DNA of 64,000 nucleotides from assembly GCF_020532625.1 (NCBI RefSeq), contig NZ_JAJAUY010000006.1:28134-92133 (forward strand), written 5' to 3'. Positions 15,235 through 23,223 of the stretch are shown here, piece by piece. The DNA comes from Streptomyces antimicrobicus. Its GTDB lineage: Bacteria > Actinomycetota > Actinomycetes > Streptomycetales > Streptomycetaceae. The notes under the pieces are model-generated. The model saw nothing but the letters and a program-made list of their open reading frames with translations. It ran no database searches and had not been told where the DNA came from. The translations under genes were made by a program, and so were the position numbers. The first letter of the stretch is position 1; the number at the start of each line of letters is the position of its first letter.

Positions 15235-16038
15235 ATGGCCGGTGCCGGTGGAACGGGTGGTGCGGTCCAGGCCGCACCGGCGGTACGGATAGAAGGTCTG
15301 TGGAAGCGCTTCGGTGAGCAGATCGCCGTGTCGGGGATCGACCTGGAGCTGCCCGCGGGCAGGTTCGTCGGCCTGGTCGGGCCCAACGGCGCGGGCAAGA
15401 CGACCACCTTGTCGATGGTGACCGGGCTGCTGCGCCCGGACCAGGGCCGGGTGGAGGTCGCCGGGCACGACGTGTGGCGCGACCCGGCCGCGGTGAAGTC
15501 CCGGATCGGGGTGCTCCCCGAGGGCATGCGCTTCTTCGAGCGGCTCTCCGGCCGGGAACTGCTCGGCTACATGGGCCGTTTGCGCGGGCTGCCGGGCGAC
15601 GAGGTCGACAAGCGCGCGACGCAGCTGCTGGACGTCCTGGACCTGGCCGGTTCCCAGCACAAGCTGGTCGTGGACTACTCCACGGGCATGCGGAAGAAGA
15701 TCGGCCTGGCGGCCGCGCTCCTGCACAACCCGGAAGTGCTGTTCCTCGACGAGCCGTTCGAGGGCGTGGACCCGGTCTCGGCGCAGATCATCCGCGGTGT
15801 GCTGGAGCGCTACACCGCCTCCGGCGCCACGGTCGTGTTCTCCTCGCACGTGATGGAGCTCGTGGAGTCGCTGTGCGACTGGGTCGCCGTGATGGCGGGC
15901 GGCCGGATCCGGGCCGCCGGCCCGCTGGCCGACGTACGGGGTGCGGCGCCCTCGCTGCAGAACGCGTTCCTCGAACTGGTCGGCGCGCACGGCCGCGACG
16001 CCGGTGAGGCGCTGGACTGGCTGGGCGGCGCACGATGA
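15235..16038 (+). CDS. ABC transporter ATP-binding protein
   Basis: A 267-residue nucleotide-binding subunit. Walker A is GPNGAGKTTT (~49-58), the Q-loop region is IGVLPEGMRFFERLSG, the signature is the degenerate DYSTGMRKKIGLAA (~143), Walker B is LLHNPEVLFLDEPFEGVDP, and the H-loop is VVFSSHVMEL. It forms an exporter with the next gene through an ATGA overlap. The substrate is unknown. The upstream gap (15097-15234) has a TATGGT box at ~15187 that may be its -10. Confidence 0.9.
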   Translation: MAGAGGTGGAVQAAPAVRIEGLWKRFGEQIAVSGIDLELPAGRFVGLVGPNGAGKTTTLSMVTGLLRPDQGRVEVAGHDVWRDPAAVKSRIGVLPEGMRFFERLSGRELLGYMGRLRGLPGDEVDKRATQLLDVLDLAGSQHKLVVDYSTGMRKKIGLAAALLHNPEVLFLDEPFEGVDPVSAQIIRGVLERYTASGATVVFSSHVMELVESLCDWVAVMAGGRIRAAGPLADVRGAAPSLQNAFLELVGAHGRDAGEALDWLGGAR

Positions 16039-17681
16039 CCACGGCCACTCCCGCGGCCCCGGCCGCCCCGGTGGCCGCCGACCCGGCCGCCGCGCCCTCG
16101 CTGACCTCGACGTTCGTCCGGCTGAAGCTGGCGCTGCTGCGCAACGGGCTCAGGGGATCGACCAAGCGCAAGGCCGCCTTCGTCAGTTCGGCCGTGTTCG
16201 CGCTGCTGGCCGCCGCGGTGGTGGTGCTCGTGCTGGCGCTGCTGCGCGGGCACGCGCACGCGGGCACCGCGGTGGTGGTGCTGGCCGCGATCCTCGGTCT
16301 GAGCTGGGCGTTCATGCCGTTGTTCTTCGCGGCGGGGGACGAGACGCTCGACCCGTCGCGGCTGGTGATGCTGCCGTTGCGGCCGCGGCCGATGGTGCGG
16401 GCGCTGCTCGTGTCGTCGTTGGTGGGCATCGGCCCGTTCTTCACGCTCTGTCTGGCCGTCGGTTCGGTGGTGGCGGTGGCGGACGACGGGGCCGCCGTCG
16501 CGGCGGGGGTGCTCGCCGTGCCGCTGCTGCTGCTGGTGTGCGTGGCGCTGGCGCGGGCCGTCGCCACGGCCAACGTGCGGCTGCTGAACAGCCGCAAGGG
16601 ACGGGACCTGGCGCTGCTCAGCGGTCTGCTGATCGCGGTCGGCGCGCAGCTGGCCAACTTCGCCAGCCAGCGGCTGACCCAGGCCGGCGGTCTGACCGCG
16701 CTGGAGCCGGTCGAGGCGGTCGTGCGCTGGCTGCCGCCGGCCACCGCCATCGGCATGGTGGACTCCGTGAGCGCGGGCGCGTACGGGCGGGCGGCGGTCC
16801 AGCTGGCCCTGACCCTGGCGGCGCTGGTGCTGCTGCTGTGGGGCTGGGAGCGCGGGCTGACCAACCTGATGGTCACCCCCGACGGCTCGACCCTCGCCGC
16901 GGCCGGGCCGGAGAAGGAGCGGGCGACCGGCGGCGGGCTGTGGGCCCTGCTGCCGGGGGGCCGCACCGGCACGGTGATGCAGCGCACCCTGCGCTACGTC
17001 GTGCGGGACCCCAAGACCAAGTCGGCGTGGGTGACGGCGCTGGCCGTCGGCCTGATCGTGCCGGTCTTCAACGCCCTCCAGGGCACCGGCTCCGTGTACC
17101 TGGCGTGCTTCGGCGCGGGCATGCTGGGCGTGCAGATGTACAACCAGTTCGGCCAGGACACCTCGGCGTTCTGGATGGTCGCCCAGACCATGTCGTCCTC
17201 CCGGGACGCGTTCGTCGAACTGCGCGGCCGGGCCTACGCGCTGGGGCTGGTCACCGTGCCGTACACCGTCCTGGTCACGGCGGTCACGGCCGGGCTCGTG
17301 GGTGACTGGTCCGCGCTGCCGGAGGCCCTCGGCCTGGCGCTGGGGCTGCTCGGCGCGATGCTCTGCACGGGCGCGCTGGCCTCGGCGTACTACCCGTACT
17401 CGATCCCGTCGGAAGGCGCCTTCAAGAACGTCGCCCCCGGGCAGGCGGGGCTGGCGTGGGCCGGGATCTTCGGCGGCATGCTGTCGGCGGCGGTGCTGTG
17501 CCTGCCGCTGATCGCGCTGACGATCACGCTGCACGTGACGGATCTGCACGCGCTGCTGTGGCTGCTGCTCCCGGTGGGCGTCCTGTACGGGCTGCTCGCG
17601 ACCTGGGTGGGGCTGAGGCTCGGCGCCCGGAAGGTCGCGACGAGCCTGCCGGAGATCCTGCAGGCCGTCAGCAAGGGATAG
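16035..17681 (+). CDS. ABC transporter permease, ABC-2-like
   Basis: A 548-residue integral membrane protein with about ten to twelve predicted helices in two halves (e.g. FALLAAAVVVLVLALL, VLALALVLLLWGW-like stretches, AGIFGGMLSAAVLCLPLIAL). A cytoplasmic segment around RTGTVMQRTLRYVVRDPKTK separates the halves. It is coupled to the ATP-binding gene by ATGA, so the two make one transporter, presumably an exporter. The transcript ends at the hairpin 17689-17753. No substrate clue is present. Confidence 0.85.
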   Translation: MTTATPAAPAAPVAADPAAAPSLTSTFVRLKLALLRNGLRGSTKRKAAFVSSAVFALLAAAVVVLVLALLRGHAHAGTAVVVLAAILGLSWAFMPLFFAAGDETLDPSRLVMLPLRPRPMVRALLVSSLVGIGPFFTLCLAVGSVVAVADDGAAVAAGVLAVPLLLLVCVALARAVATANVRLLNSRKGRDLALLSGLLIAVGAQLANFASQRLTQAGGLTALEPVEAVVRWLPPATAIGMVDSVSAGAYGRAAVQLALTLAALVLLLWGWERGLTNLMVTPDGSTLAAAGPEKERATGGGLWALLPGGRTGTVMQRTLRYVVRDPKTKSAWVTALAVGLIVPVFNALQGTGSVYLACFGAGMLGVQMYNQFGQDTSAFWMVAQTMSSSRDAFVELRGRAYALGLVTVPYTVLVTAVTAGLVGDWSALPEALGLALGLLGAMLCTGALASAYYPYSIPSEGAFKNVAPGQAGLAWAGIFGGMLSAAVLCLPLIALTITLHVTDLHALLWLLLPVGVLYGLLATWVGLRLGARKVATSLPEILQAVSKG

Positions 17682-17688
17682 GCCGGCC

Positions 17689-17753
17689 GCTGCCCGCGGG
17701 GCGCTCGGGCCACCCGTCACGGGGGTGGGGTGGAACGGGCGACCGCGGGCAGC
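17689..17753. terminator. Hairpin between ABC permease and hydrolase genes
   Basis: GCTGCCCGCGG (17689-17699) pairs perfectly with CCGCGGGCAGC (17743-17753). The 43-base loop is G-rich. It lies between convergent genes and probably stops both. Confidence 0.55.
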
Positions 17754-17770
17754 CGCGTCGGGGCGGAAGG

Positions 17771-18712
17771 TCAGGGGCCGGTCGGCACGGCCGTCAGGAA
17801 GGGTTCCAGGGCGGCGCGCCAGGCGGCCGGCTGGTCGTAGTGGAGGTAGTGGCCGGCGTCGGGGACCTCGGCGTACTGGCCGGCGGGCAGGACCCGGACC
17901 ATCTCCTGGGCCTCGGCGCGGCCCAGCTCGCCGTCGAGGCCGCGGACGACCAGGGTCGGGCAGCGGACCTGGGCGAGCTCCTCCCAGTGCGCGTCGTGCA
18001 CCCATGTCTCGCGGGCGACGAGCATCTGACGGCGGGAGAACAGCGGGCGCCAGCCGTCCTCGGCCTGGTGCATCACCTCGGCGAAGAAGGCGCCGCGGCC
18101 GGGGTTGGGGCGCTCCACCCAGGGGTCGTCCTCGCCGAACCAGCGGCGGGCGGCGTCCCGTGTGGGGAAGGGCAGCGGCCAGCGGCTGAACCACTCCTCC
18201 CACTGACGCTGCGAGGCCGCGCCGAGCGCGGAGGCCCGCATGTCGCAGATGACCAGGGCCCGGACGAGGTCGGGGCGGCGGGCGGCCAGCTGCCAGGCGG
18301 TCAGGGCGCCCATGGAGTGGCCGACGAGGGTGACGGGGGCCAGGCCCAGCTGCTCGACGGTGGCCTCGGCGTCGGCGACGAAGGCCTCACGCGTGTACGG
18401 GCCGGCTGCGGGCCGCTCGCTCTGGCCGTGCCCGCGCTGGTCGAGGGCGACGACGCGGTGGCCGGCGGCGAGCCAGCTCGCGGTGCCGGCCCAGTGGAAG
18501 GCGCGGCCCATCAGACCGTGGAGTAAGAGGACGGCCGGGCGCGGGTCACCGGCCGCGTCGGGCGGCTCCGCCCGGGCCGGGAGGCCGGCCGCGGCGGGCT
18601 TGCGCAGGCCCGGCCCCGTGGCCTGGCGGGGTGGCGCGGAGTCCGCTTCACGGAACTCCCAGGCCGCCAGGCGCACGCCGTCGGCCCCTGTCACATCGAA
18701 GCGCTGTACCAC
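17771..18712 (-). CDS. Alpha/beta-hydrolase fold protein
   Basis: A 313-residue cytoplasmic hydrolase. The oxyanion motif is LLLHGLMG, the nucleophile elbow is GHSMGAL (Ser), the acid is likely within VVRGLDGELG, and the catalytic His is in AGHYLHYD. ALDQRGHGQSERP is the usual strand after the first helix. GTG 18712 is chosen because AGGGGG lies ~9 bases upstream and homology (VVQRFDVTGADGVRLAAWEF) begins there. Residues ~25-55 form a Pro/Ala-rich insertion before the core. It could be an esterase, epoxide hydrolase or haloperoxidase-like enzyme; the substrate is unknown. Confidence 0.85.
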   Translation of the reverse strand: MVQRFDVTGADGVRLAAWEFREADSAPPRQATGPGLRKPAAAGLPARAEPPDAAGDPRPAVLLLHGLMGRAFHWAGTASWLAAGHRVVALDQRGHGQSERPAAGPYTREAFVADAEATVEQLGLAPVTLVGHSMGALTAWQLAARRPDLVRALVICDMRASALGAASQRQWEEWFSRWPLPFPTRDAARRWFGEDDPWVERPNPGRGAFFAEVMHQAEDGWRPLFSRRQMLVARETWVHDAHWEELAQVRCPTLVVRGLDGELGRAEAQEMVRVLPAGQYAEVPDAGHYLHYDQPAAWRAALEPFLTAVPTGP

Positions 18713-18977
18713 CGCAGATGCACCCCCTTGGCTCCCGCCCAGACTATCGAACCCGCATTCGAAAACGGCTTTCTCGCCGCCAACACCGCTCTTTCGAGTG
18801 ACCTTGCTCAAGGATTGGCCGCCGCTGCCGAGGGGAGATCTTCATCGGGAGGCGGGCCGCTCGGGGAAGACGGTCCGAGGGGAAGACCCTGAGAGCTCGG
18901 GGCTCCGGGTCGACTGGGGAGGACCGGTCCCGGCGCCGCAAGGCGCCGGGACCATCACTACCCACAAATGCGCCGGC

Positions 18978-19670
18978 TCAGCGCTTCGCCACGAAAACGT
19001 GCGAGGCGATCTCGGGCTCCAGCTCGGCGGCCTCGCCGCCACTGCCCACGAGCACCCCGCCGGGCGACTCGGTCACGCTGACCACCGACCCGGGCTGCAC
19101 GCCCGCCCGGCGCAGCGTGTACATCAGCTGGGCGTCCGTCTGGATCGGCTCGCCGATCCGGCGCACGACCACGGTCTTGCCCTCCGTGCCGGGGTCCAGC
19201 TCCGACAGGCTGACCATGCTGTCGTCGAGGAACGGGTCGGCCTCGGCCTTCTCGCCGAGCTCCTCCAGGCCCGGGATCGGGTTGCCGTACGGCGACTCGG
19301 TCGGGTGGCGCAGCAGCTCCAGCACCCGCCGCTCCACCGCCTCGCTCATCACGTGCTCCCACCGGCACGCCTCGGCGTGGACCTGCTCCCACTCCAGGCC
19401 GATCACGTCGACGAGCAGGCATTCCGCCAGGCGGTGCTTGCGCATGACGCGGGTGGCCAGGCGGCGGCCCTCCTCGGTCAGCTCCAGGTGCCGGTCGCTG
19501 GCCACGGCCACCAGGCCGTCGCGCTCCATGCGGGCGACCGTCTGGCTGACCGTCGGCCCGCTCTGGTCGAGCCGCTCGGCGATCCGGGCGCGCATGGGGA
19601 CCACACCTTCCTCCTCCAGCTCAAGGATGGTGCGGAGATACATCTCCGTGGTGTCGATCAGTCCGGACAT
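18978..19670 (-). CDS. dmdR1: DtxR/IdeR-family iron-dependent repressor (DmdR1/DesR-like)
   Basis: A 230-residue regulator, the same length as S. coelicolor DmdR1 as I recall it. The N-terminal winged helix (MSGLIDTTEMYLRTILELEE, QSGPTVSQTVARMERDGLV) is followed by the metal-binding dimerisation domain (MRKHRLAECLLVDVIGLEWE, ACRWEHVMSEAVERRVLELL with the His/Glu/Cys ligands) and an SH3-like C-terminal domain. Iron-loaded DtxR proteins repress siderophore and iron-uptake genes. GAGGGG precedes the ATG. No obvious iron box was found in its own upstream region. A long plus-strand ORF lies antiparallel (see findings). It is divergent from the SIS gene across 191 bp. Confidence 0.92.
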   Translation of the reverse strand: MSGLIDTTEMYLRTILELEEEGVVPMRARIAERLDQSGPTVSQTVARMERDGLVAVASDRHLELTEEGRRLATRVMRKHRLAECLLVDVIGLEWEQVHAEACRWEHVMSEAVERRVLELLRHPTESPYGNPIPGLEELGEKAEADPFLDDSMVSLSELDPGTEGKTVVVRRIGEPIQTDAQLMYTLRRAGVQPGSVVSVTESPGGVLVGSGGEAAELEPEIASHVFVAKR

Positions 19671-19772
19671 TCGTGCCCCTCGGATTTTTCGTGCGCTGGC
19701 CCTGCCCCAATTCTGACGCATCGGGCCGACAACCGTCCCGAGCCTGAGCGGTCCGGGCCGTCGGTCCACGGA

Positions 19773-19808
19773 TTGACGTCCGTATTGACACGCCCTTGGT
19801 ACAGACCG
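19773..19808 (+). promoter_or_regulatory. Candidate promoter with DasR-like (dre) site for the SIS gene
   Basis: TTGACG (19773-19778) is followed 18 bases later by TGGTAC. That box overlaps TGGTACAGACCG (19797-19808), which matches the DasR operator core TGGTCTAGACCA at 9 of 12 positions. DasR is the GlcNAc-responsive GntR repressor, so control of a phosphosugar-binding protein would make sense. Both calls are by eye. Confidence 0.4.
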
Positions 19809-19861
19809 CACGGTGAGCGGCGGACCGCGACGCACCCGATCACTGGAAGGACCCTCGGCGC

Positions 19862-20617
19862 ATGGGCGAGAGCAAGCTGGCCGGTCAGTTCTTCGACGCC
19901 GCCATCGGGCTGCTGCAGCGGGTCCGCGAGGAGGAGGAGGCGGCGATCGCCGCCGCCGGGGCGGCCGTGGCGGACGCCGTCGCCGCCGGCAACCGGCTGT
20001 TCGCCTTCGGCGCCGGCCACTCGTCGCTGCCCGCGCAGGACGTGGTGTACCGGGCCGGCGGGCTGGCCGTGATGAACTTCCTGGCCGTGCCCGGCACCGC
20101 CGGGGTCGACGTCATGCCCGCCACCCTCGGCAGCGCGCTGGAACGGGTGGACGGACTGGCCGGGGCGGTGCTGGACAGCAGCCCGGCCGGGGCGGGCGAC
20201 GTCCTCGTGGTCATCTCGCTGTCCGGGCGCAACGCCCTGCCGGTGGAGATGGCGATGAACGCGCGGGCGCTGGGCCTGAAGGTCATCGGGGTGACGTCGC
20301 TGGCGTACGCCGAGGGCACGCGGTCGCGGCACGTGTCGGGGACGTTCCTGAAGGACCACTGCGACATCGTCGTCGACAGCAAGATCGCGGTCGGCGACGC
20401 CGAACTGACCGCGGACGGCATCGACGCGCCGTTCGCCCCGGCGTCGACCGTGGTCACGAGCGCCATCATGCAGGCGGTCATGGCCGCGGCCGCGGGCGAC
20501 CTGGCCGCCCGGGGCCTGGAACCGCCGCTGCTGCGCTCGGGCAACGTCGACGGCGGCCACGAATGGAACGGCCGCGTGATGTCCCAGTACCGCGACCGCA
20601 TCTTCTTCCGGCACTGA
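19862..20617 (+). CDS. SIS-domain phosphosugar-binding/isomerase protein (UPF0309-like)
   Basis: A 251-residue SIS-fold protein. LFAFGAGHSSLPAQD is the phosphosugar loop, and VLVVISLSGRNALPVEMA carries the Ser cluster of the SIS motif. DGGHEWNGRVMSQYRDRIFF is at the C-terminus. It probably binds or isomerises an amino-sugar phosphate; no effector domain is fused. GGAAGGA lies 10 bases before the ATG. It is divergent from the iron repressor. The candidate DasR site upstream would place it in amino-sugar metabolism, which is inference. Confidence 0.85.
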   Translation: MGESKLAGQFFDAAIGLLQRVREEEEAAIAAAGAAVADAVAAGNRLFAFGAGHSSLPAQDVVYRAGGLAVMNFLAVPGTAGVDVMPATLGSALERVDGLAGAVLDSSPAGAGDVLVVISLSGRNALPVEMAMNARALGLKVIGVTSLAYAEGTRSRHVSGTFLKDHCDIVVDSKIAVGDAELTADGIDAPFAPASTVVTSAIMQAVMAAAAGDLAARGLEPPLLRSGNVDGGHEWNGRVMSQYRDRIFFRH

Positions 20618-20636
20618 TCCGCCGCGGCCCCGCCCG

Positions 20637-21965
20637 TCAGGGGCCCGGGGGGCGCGGGGAGAGGGAGGAGGCGAGGTCCATGTCCTCGGCCACTCGGGCC
20701 GCCACCTCCTCGGCGTAGGCGGCGTCCGCGCGGTCGAAGACGGGGCGGGAGGCCGCCCGGGCGAAGGTGAGGACGCCCAGGGTGCGGCCGCGGCTGCGCA
20801 GGACCGTGCACAGGGCGTGGACGGTGCCCGCGGGCCAGTGGCGGGTACCGGCCCAGGCGGGGGCGTCCTCCCCGCGCGGGACGCTGCTGCGGACCGGGCC
20901 CAGGCGGTCCAGGGCCTGGAGGGCGGGATGCCCCTCGGGGTAGCGGACCGGGATGGCGCCGGGCTCCGGCAGGAGGGACACGGGCCCGGCCGAGCCCGAG
21001 GGCCAGTCGGCCACCCTGACCAGCCGTTCGCCGCAGACCGAGTCGACGAGGGCGTGGTCGGCGAACCCGGCCAGCGCGAACTCCAGCCGGACGGCCGCGG
21101 CCTCGGCCGGGTCCTCGCACTCGGCGGCGGCCCGCCCGGACCGGTGCAGCTGCTGGGAACGGAACCGCAGCTGGGCGGCGTCCAGCTGGACCTGCCGGGC
21201 CTCGGTGACGTCCTGGAACAGCCAGCCCACCCCGAGCGGGACGGGCTCCTCCGCCAGCGGCGAGGCCAGCCGCAGGAACCCGCACCGCCAGCAGCGCCTG
21301 CGTTCGCCCTCCGGCGTGCGGACCGACACCCACAGCTCCACCGGCGCCGGCGGCGCCCCCTCGGCCAGCACGTGCTGCAGCGCGCCCTCCAGCTCCTCCA
21401 CGCCCTGCGCCAGCAGCTCGCCCAGCGGCCGGCCCAGCAGGGCCGTGCGCCCCATCCCGAAGGCCCGCGCCGCGTGCGTGTTGACCACCGCCGGCCGCAG
21501 GTCCACGTCGACGAGCACCACGCCCCAGGACGCGTCGTCCATCAGGGCCTCGCTCAGCGCGATCGACCGCTCCAGGTCGATCTGCGCGTGCACCTCGCTG
21601 AAGGCGCAGTACACCCCGGCCGGCTTCCCGTCGGCCCCGGGCACCCCGGCCGACTGGGTCCGTACCAGCACCCGCCCGCCGTCCTTGGTGACCAGCGCGA
21701 ACTCGTGCACCTGCCGCCCGGGGCCCTCCTGGGCGGCCATCAGCTGGGCCTCGACCTCCTGGGCGTCGGCCTCCCGAGCCGCCCAGCCCGCGAACCCGCG
21801 GCGCCCGACCGCCTCCGCGGCCGTCCAGCCCAGGATCCGCTCCGCCTCCCGGTTCCAGTGCGTGACCACGCCGTCGGCGTCGAACGCGCACAGCGCCGCG
21901 TCCATGCCGTCCAGCAGCGCGGCCAGCAGTTCCTCGGTGGTCTCACTACGTCCGGAAGCACTCAC
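20637..21965 (-). CDS. PAS-PAS-GAF sensory protein without output domain
   Basis: A 442-residue cytoplasmic protein. PAS1 is ~10-125 (MDAALCAFDADGVVTHWNRE, RILGWTAAEAVGRRG), PAS2 is ~135-265 (WGVVLVDVDLRPAVVNTHAA) and a GAF-like domain is at ~300-430 (ALCTVLRSRGRTLGVLTFAR). In Streptomyces such sensors usually continue into a PP2C phosphatase or kinase domain. Here the protein stops after GAF, so the sensor half stands alone. The GTG start follows AGGGGG. No co-transcribed partner is visible. The ligand or redox cofactor is unknown. Confidence 0.78.
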   Translation of the reverse strand: MSASGRSETTEELLAALLDGMDAALCAFDADGVVTHWNREAERILGWTAAEAVGRRGFAGWAAREADAQEVEAQLMAAQEGPGRQVHEFALVTKDGGRVLVRTQSAGVPGADGKPAGVYCAFSEVHAQIDLERSIALSEALMDDASWGVVLVDVDLRPAVVNTHAARAFGMGRTALLGRPLGELLAQGVEELEGALQHVLAEGAPPAPVELWVSVRTPEGERRRCWRCGFLRLASPLAEEPVPLGVGWLFQDVTEARQVQLDAAQLRFRSQQLHRSGRAAAECEDPAEAAAVRLEFALAGFADHALVDSVCGERLVRVADWPSGSAGPVSLLPEPGAIPVRYPEGHPALQALDRLGPVRSSVPRGEDAPAWAGTRHWPAGTVHALCTVLRSRGRTLGVLTFARAASRPVFDRADAAYAEEVAARVAEDMDLASSLSPRPPGP

Positions 21966-22069
21966 CTGGCACCCCCTGCAGGTGTTCGCGTGTGCGGCAC
22001 GTCAGATCATTGAACTGGAACGTGACGCAGCCCACACCGCATTCCCCCGATTCCCCCAGAATAAATCGG

Positions 22070-22098
22070 TTGAGGCCCCCGGAACGGGCTCCTAGTGT
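22070..22098 (+). promoter_or_regulatory. Strong housekeeping-type promoter of the small RNA
   Basis: TTGAGG (22070-22075), exactly 17 bases, then TAGTGT (22093-22098). This is the best -35/-10 pair I found in the window, with AT-rich sequence (AATAAAT) just upstream. Transcription would start near 22105 on the plus strand, where no normal-sized gene follows. Confidence 0.65.
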
Positions 22099-22131
22099 GG
22101 GGCGTACACGAGAAGGGAGGTGGTTCCGGAA

Positions 22132-22170
22132 ATGTATGGCAACCGGACGCGTGAGGTGGCTGCGGGCTAG
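22132..22170 (+). CDS. Mini-ORF inside the small RNA (12 residues)
   Basis: ATG 22132 opens MYGNRTREVAAG and ends at TAG 22168-22170. GGGAGG lies 11 bases upstream. An in-frame GTG at 22120 would extend it to VVPEMYGNRTREVAAG. The stop codon sits in the loop of the CGGGC/GCCCG hairpin, so translation would affect RNA folding. Expression is unproven. Confidence 0.4.
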   Translation: MYGNRTREVAAG

Positions 22171-22237
22171 GGCCCGTCGTCTCAACGCACCCAGTGCTGT
22201 GCCGGCGGAAACCGCTGGCCAATCCCAAGCAGTCACC

Positions 22238-22309
22238 CGACCCGCGGGCTCGCCGGTACGTCCGGCCGGCTCCTCTTTCCTGCAGGAGAGGACCCGAGCC
22301 CGCGGGTCG
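22238..22309 (+). terminator. 15-bp terminal stem of the small RNA
   Basis: CGACCCGCGGGCTCG (22238-22252) and CGAGCCCGCGGGTCG (22295-22309) pair perfectly, with a structured 42-base interior. It probably ends the sRNA and also protects against read-through toward pdxH. Confidence 0.65.
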
Positions 22310-22320
22310 TCTGCGTCTCC

Positions 22321-22385
22321 GGGACAGGCGCTCGCCGTCTACGGGCACAGGCGCTCGCCGTCTAGGGGCACAGGCGCTCGACGCG
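22321..22385. repeat. 22-23 bp tandem repeat duplicating the 3' end of pdxH
   Basis: Three adjoining copies: 22321-22342 and 22343-22365 (GGGCACAGGCGCTCGCCGTC type), then a partial copy 22366-22385 that is the true 3' end of pdxH (encoding ERLCP). The outer two copies lie beyond the pdxH stop (22364-22362) and would encode the same GERLCP tail, so they arose by tandem duplication of the gene end. Confidence 0.7.
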
Positions 22386-23015
22386 CCACGCGTCGTCGTC
22401 GCGGACGTAGCGCAGCCGGTCGTGCAGCCGGTTCTCGTGGCCCTGCCAGAACTCGACCTCGTGCGGGACGACGCGCAGTCCGCCCCACTCCGGCGGCACC
22501 GGCACCTGCTCCCCCTCCGGGTAGCGCTCCGCGAGCTCGGCGTAGCGCCGGTCCAGCTCCGCGCGCGAGGCGATGACCCGCGACTGCTCGCTGGCCCACG
22601 CCCCCAGCTGGGAGCCGTGCGGCCGGGAACGGAAGTACGCGGCGGTCTCGTCGCGGCCGGTGCGGGCGGCGGTGCCCCTCACCACGACCTGGCGGGCGAT
22701 GGAGTGCCAGGGGAAGAGCAGGGCGACGTGCGGGTTCTCGGCGATCTCCCGCGCCTTGCGGGAACCGTAGTTGGTGAAGAAGACGAACCCGCGGTGGTCG
22801 AACTGCTTCAGCAGCACGGTGCGGGAGCTGGGCCGGCCGTCCGCGGTCGCGGTCGAGACGACCATGGCGTTGGGCTCGAAGACGTGCGCGTTGGCTGCCT
22901 GCCGGAACCACAGGGCGAACTGCTCCATGGGGTCCGCGGCGAGCCCGTCCTCGCCGAGGATCTCGGAGCGGTACTGCTTGCGCATGACGGCGGGGTCAAG
23001 GTCGTGGGCGGTCAC
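22362..23015 (-). CDS. pdxH: Pyridoxamine/pyridoxine 5'-phosphate oxidase
   Basis: A 217-residue FMN enzyme that makes pyridoxal 5'-phosphate. Conserved segments in order: [95 protein letters not shown] ([19 protein letters not shown]) and [18 protein letters not shown] 23015 follows AGGA. It is divergent from the citrate synthase gene across ~208 bp. Its last codons are duplicated downstream as a tandem repeat. Confidence 0.93.
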   Translation of the reverse strand: MTAHDLDPAVMRKQYRSEILGEDGLAADPMEQFALWFRQAANAHVFEPNAMVVSTATADGRPSSRTVLLKQFDHRGFVFFTNYGSRKAREIAENPHVALLFPWHSIARQVVVRGTAARTGRDETAAYFRSRPHGSQLGAWASEQSRVIASRAELDRRYAELAERYPEGEQVPVPPEWGGLRVVPHEVEFWQGHENRLHDRLRYVRDDDAWRVERLCP

Positions 23016-23223
23016 CCGGCCATCCTGCCGTAGGGCCGACCGATGGGGTGTGCCGTATGTCACGCTTCCGCACATCAAGCGGAACCGACAAAATCTTGGG
23101 GCCGGTCCGCTGGTCCCCGCACGGGTGACGGGCGGCCCTGCCGGGCATCAACGGGGATGACCGCGCCGGACCGCGAATCACGCCGGGAGCCGCGCGTGTT
23201 CGCACTACCTGAGGAGCCGCCTG

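Larger units (their letters stand above)
22105..22309 (+). ncRNA. Structured ~200-nt small RNA of unknown family
   Basis: The predicted transcript runs from the promoter to a terminator hairpin. Stems readable by eye: GCGTGAG with CTCAACGC enclosing CGGGC-TAGG-GCCCG (22163-22176); GCCGGCGG-AAA-CCGCTGGC (~22201-22219, one G-U pair); and a perfect 15-bp terminal stem (22238-22252 with 22295-22309) holding an inner CCTCT/AGAGG hairpin. It includes a ribosome site and a 12-codon frame. It is convergent to pdxH and divergent from the PAS gene, so it is not a 5' leader of either. It does not have the C-runs of 6C RNA. It could be a trans-acting sRNA, a peptide-coding RNA or an attenuator remnant. 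Confidence 0.6.

Noticed and set aside
19671..19861. Iron box (TTAGGTTAGGCTAACCTAA type) near the DtxR gene
   Set aside because: No sequence close to this consensus in the intergenic region.
22105..22309. 6C RNA, 6S RNA or tmRNA identity for the small RNA
   Set aside because: No runs of six C in loops, no long 6S-like rod with central bubble, and no tRNA-like end or tag frame; left unassigned.
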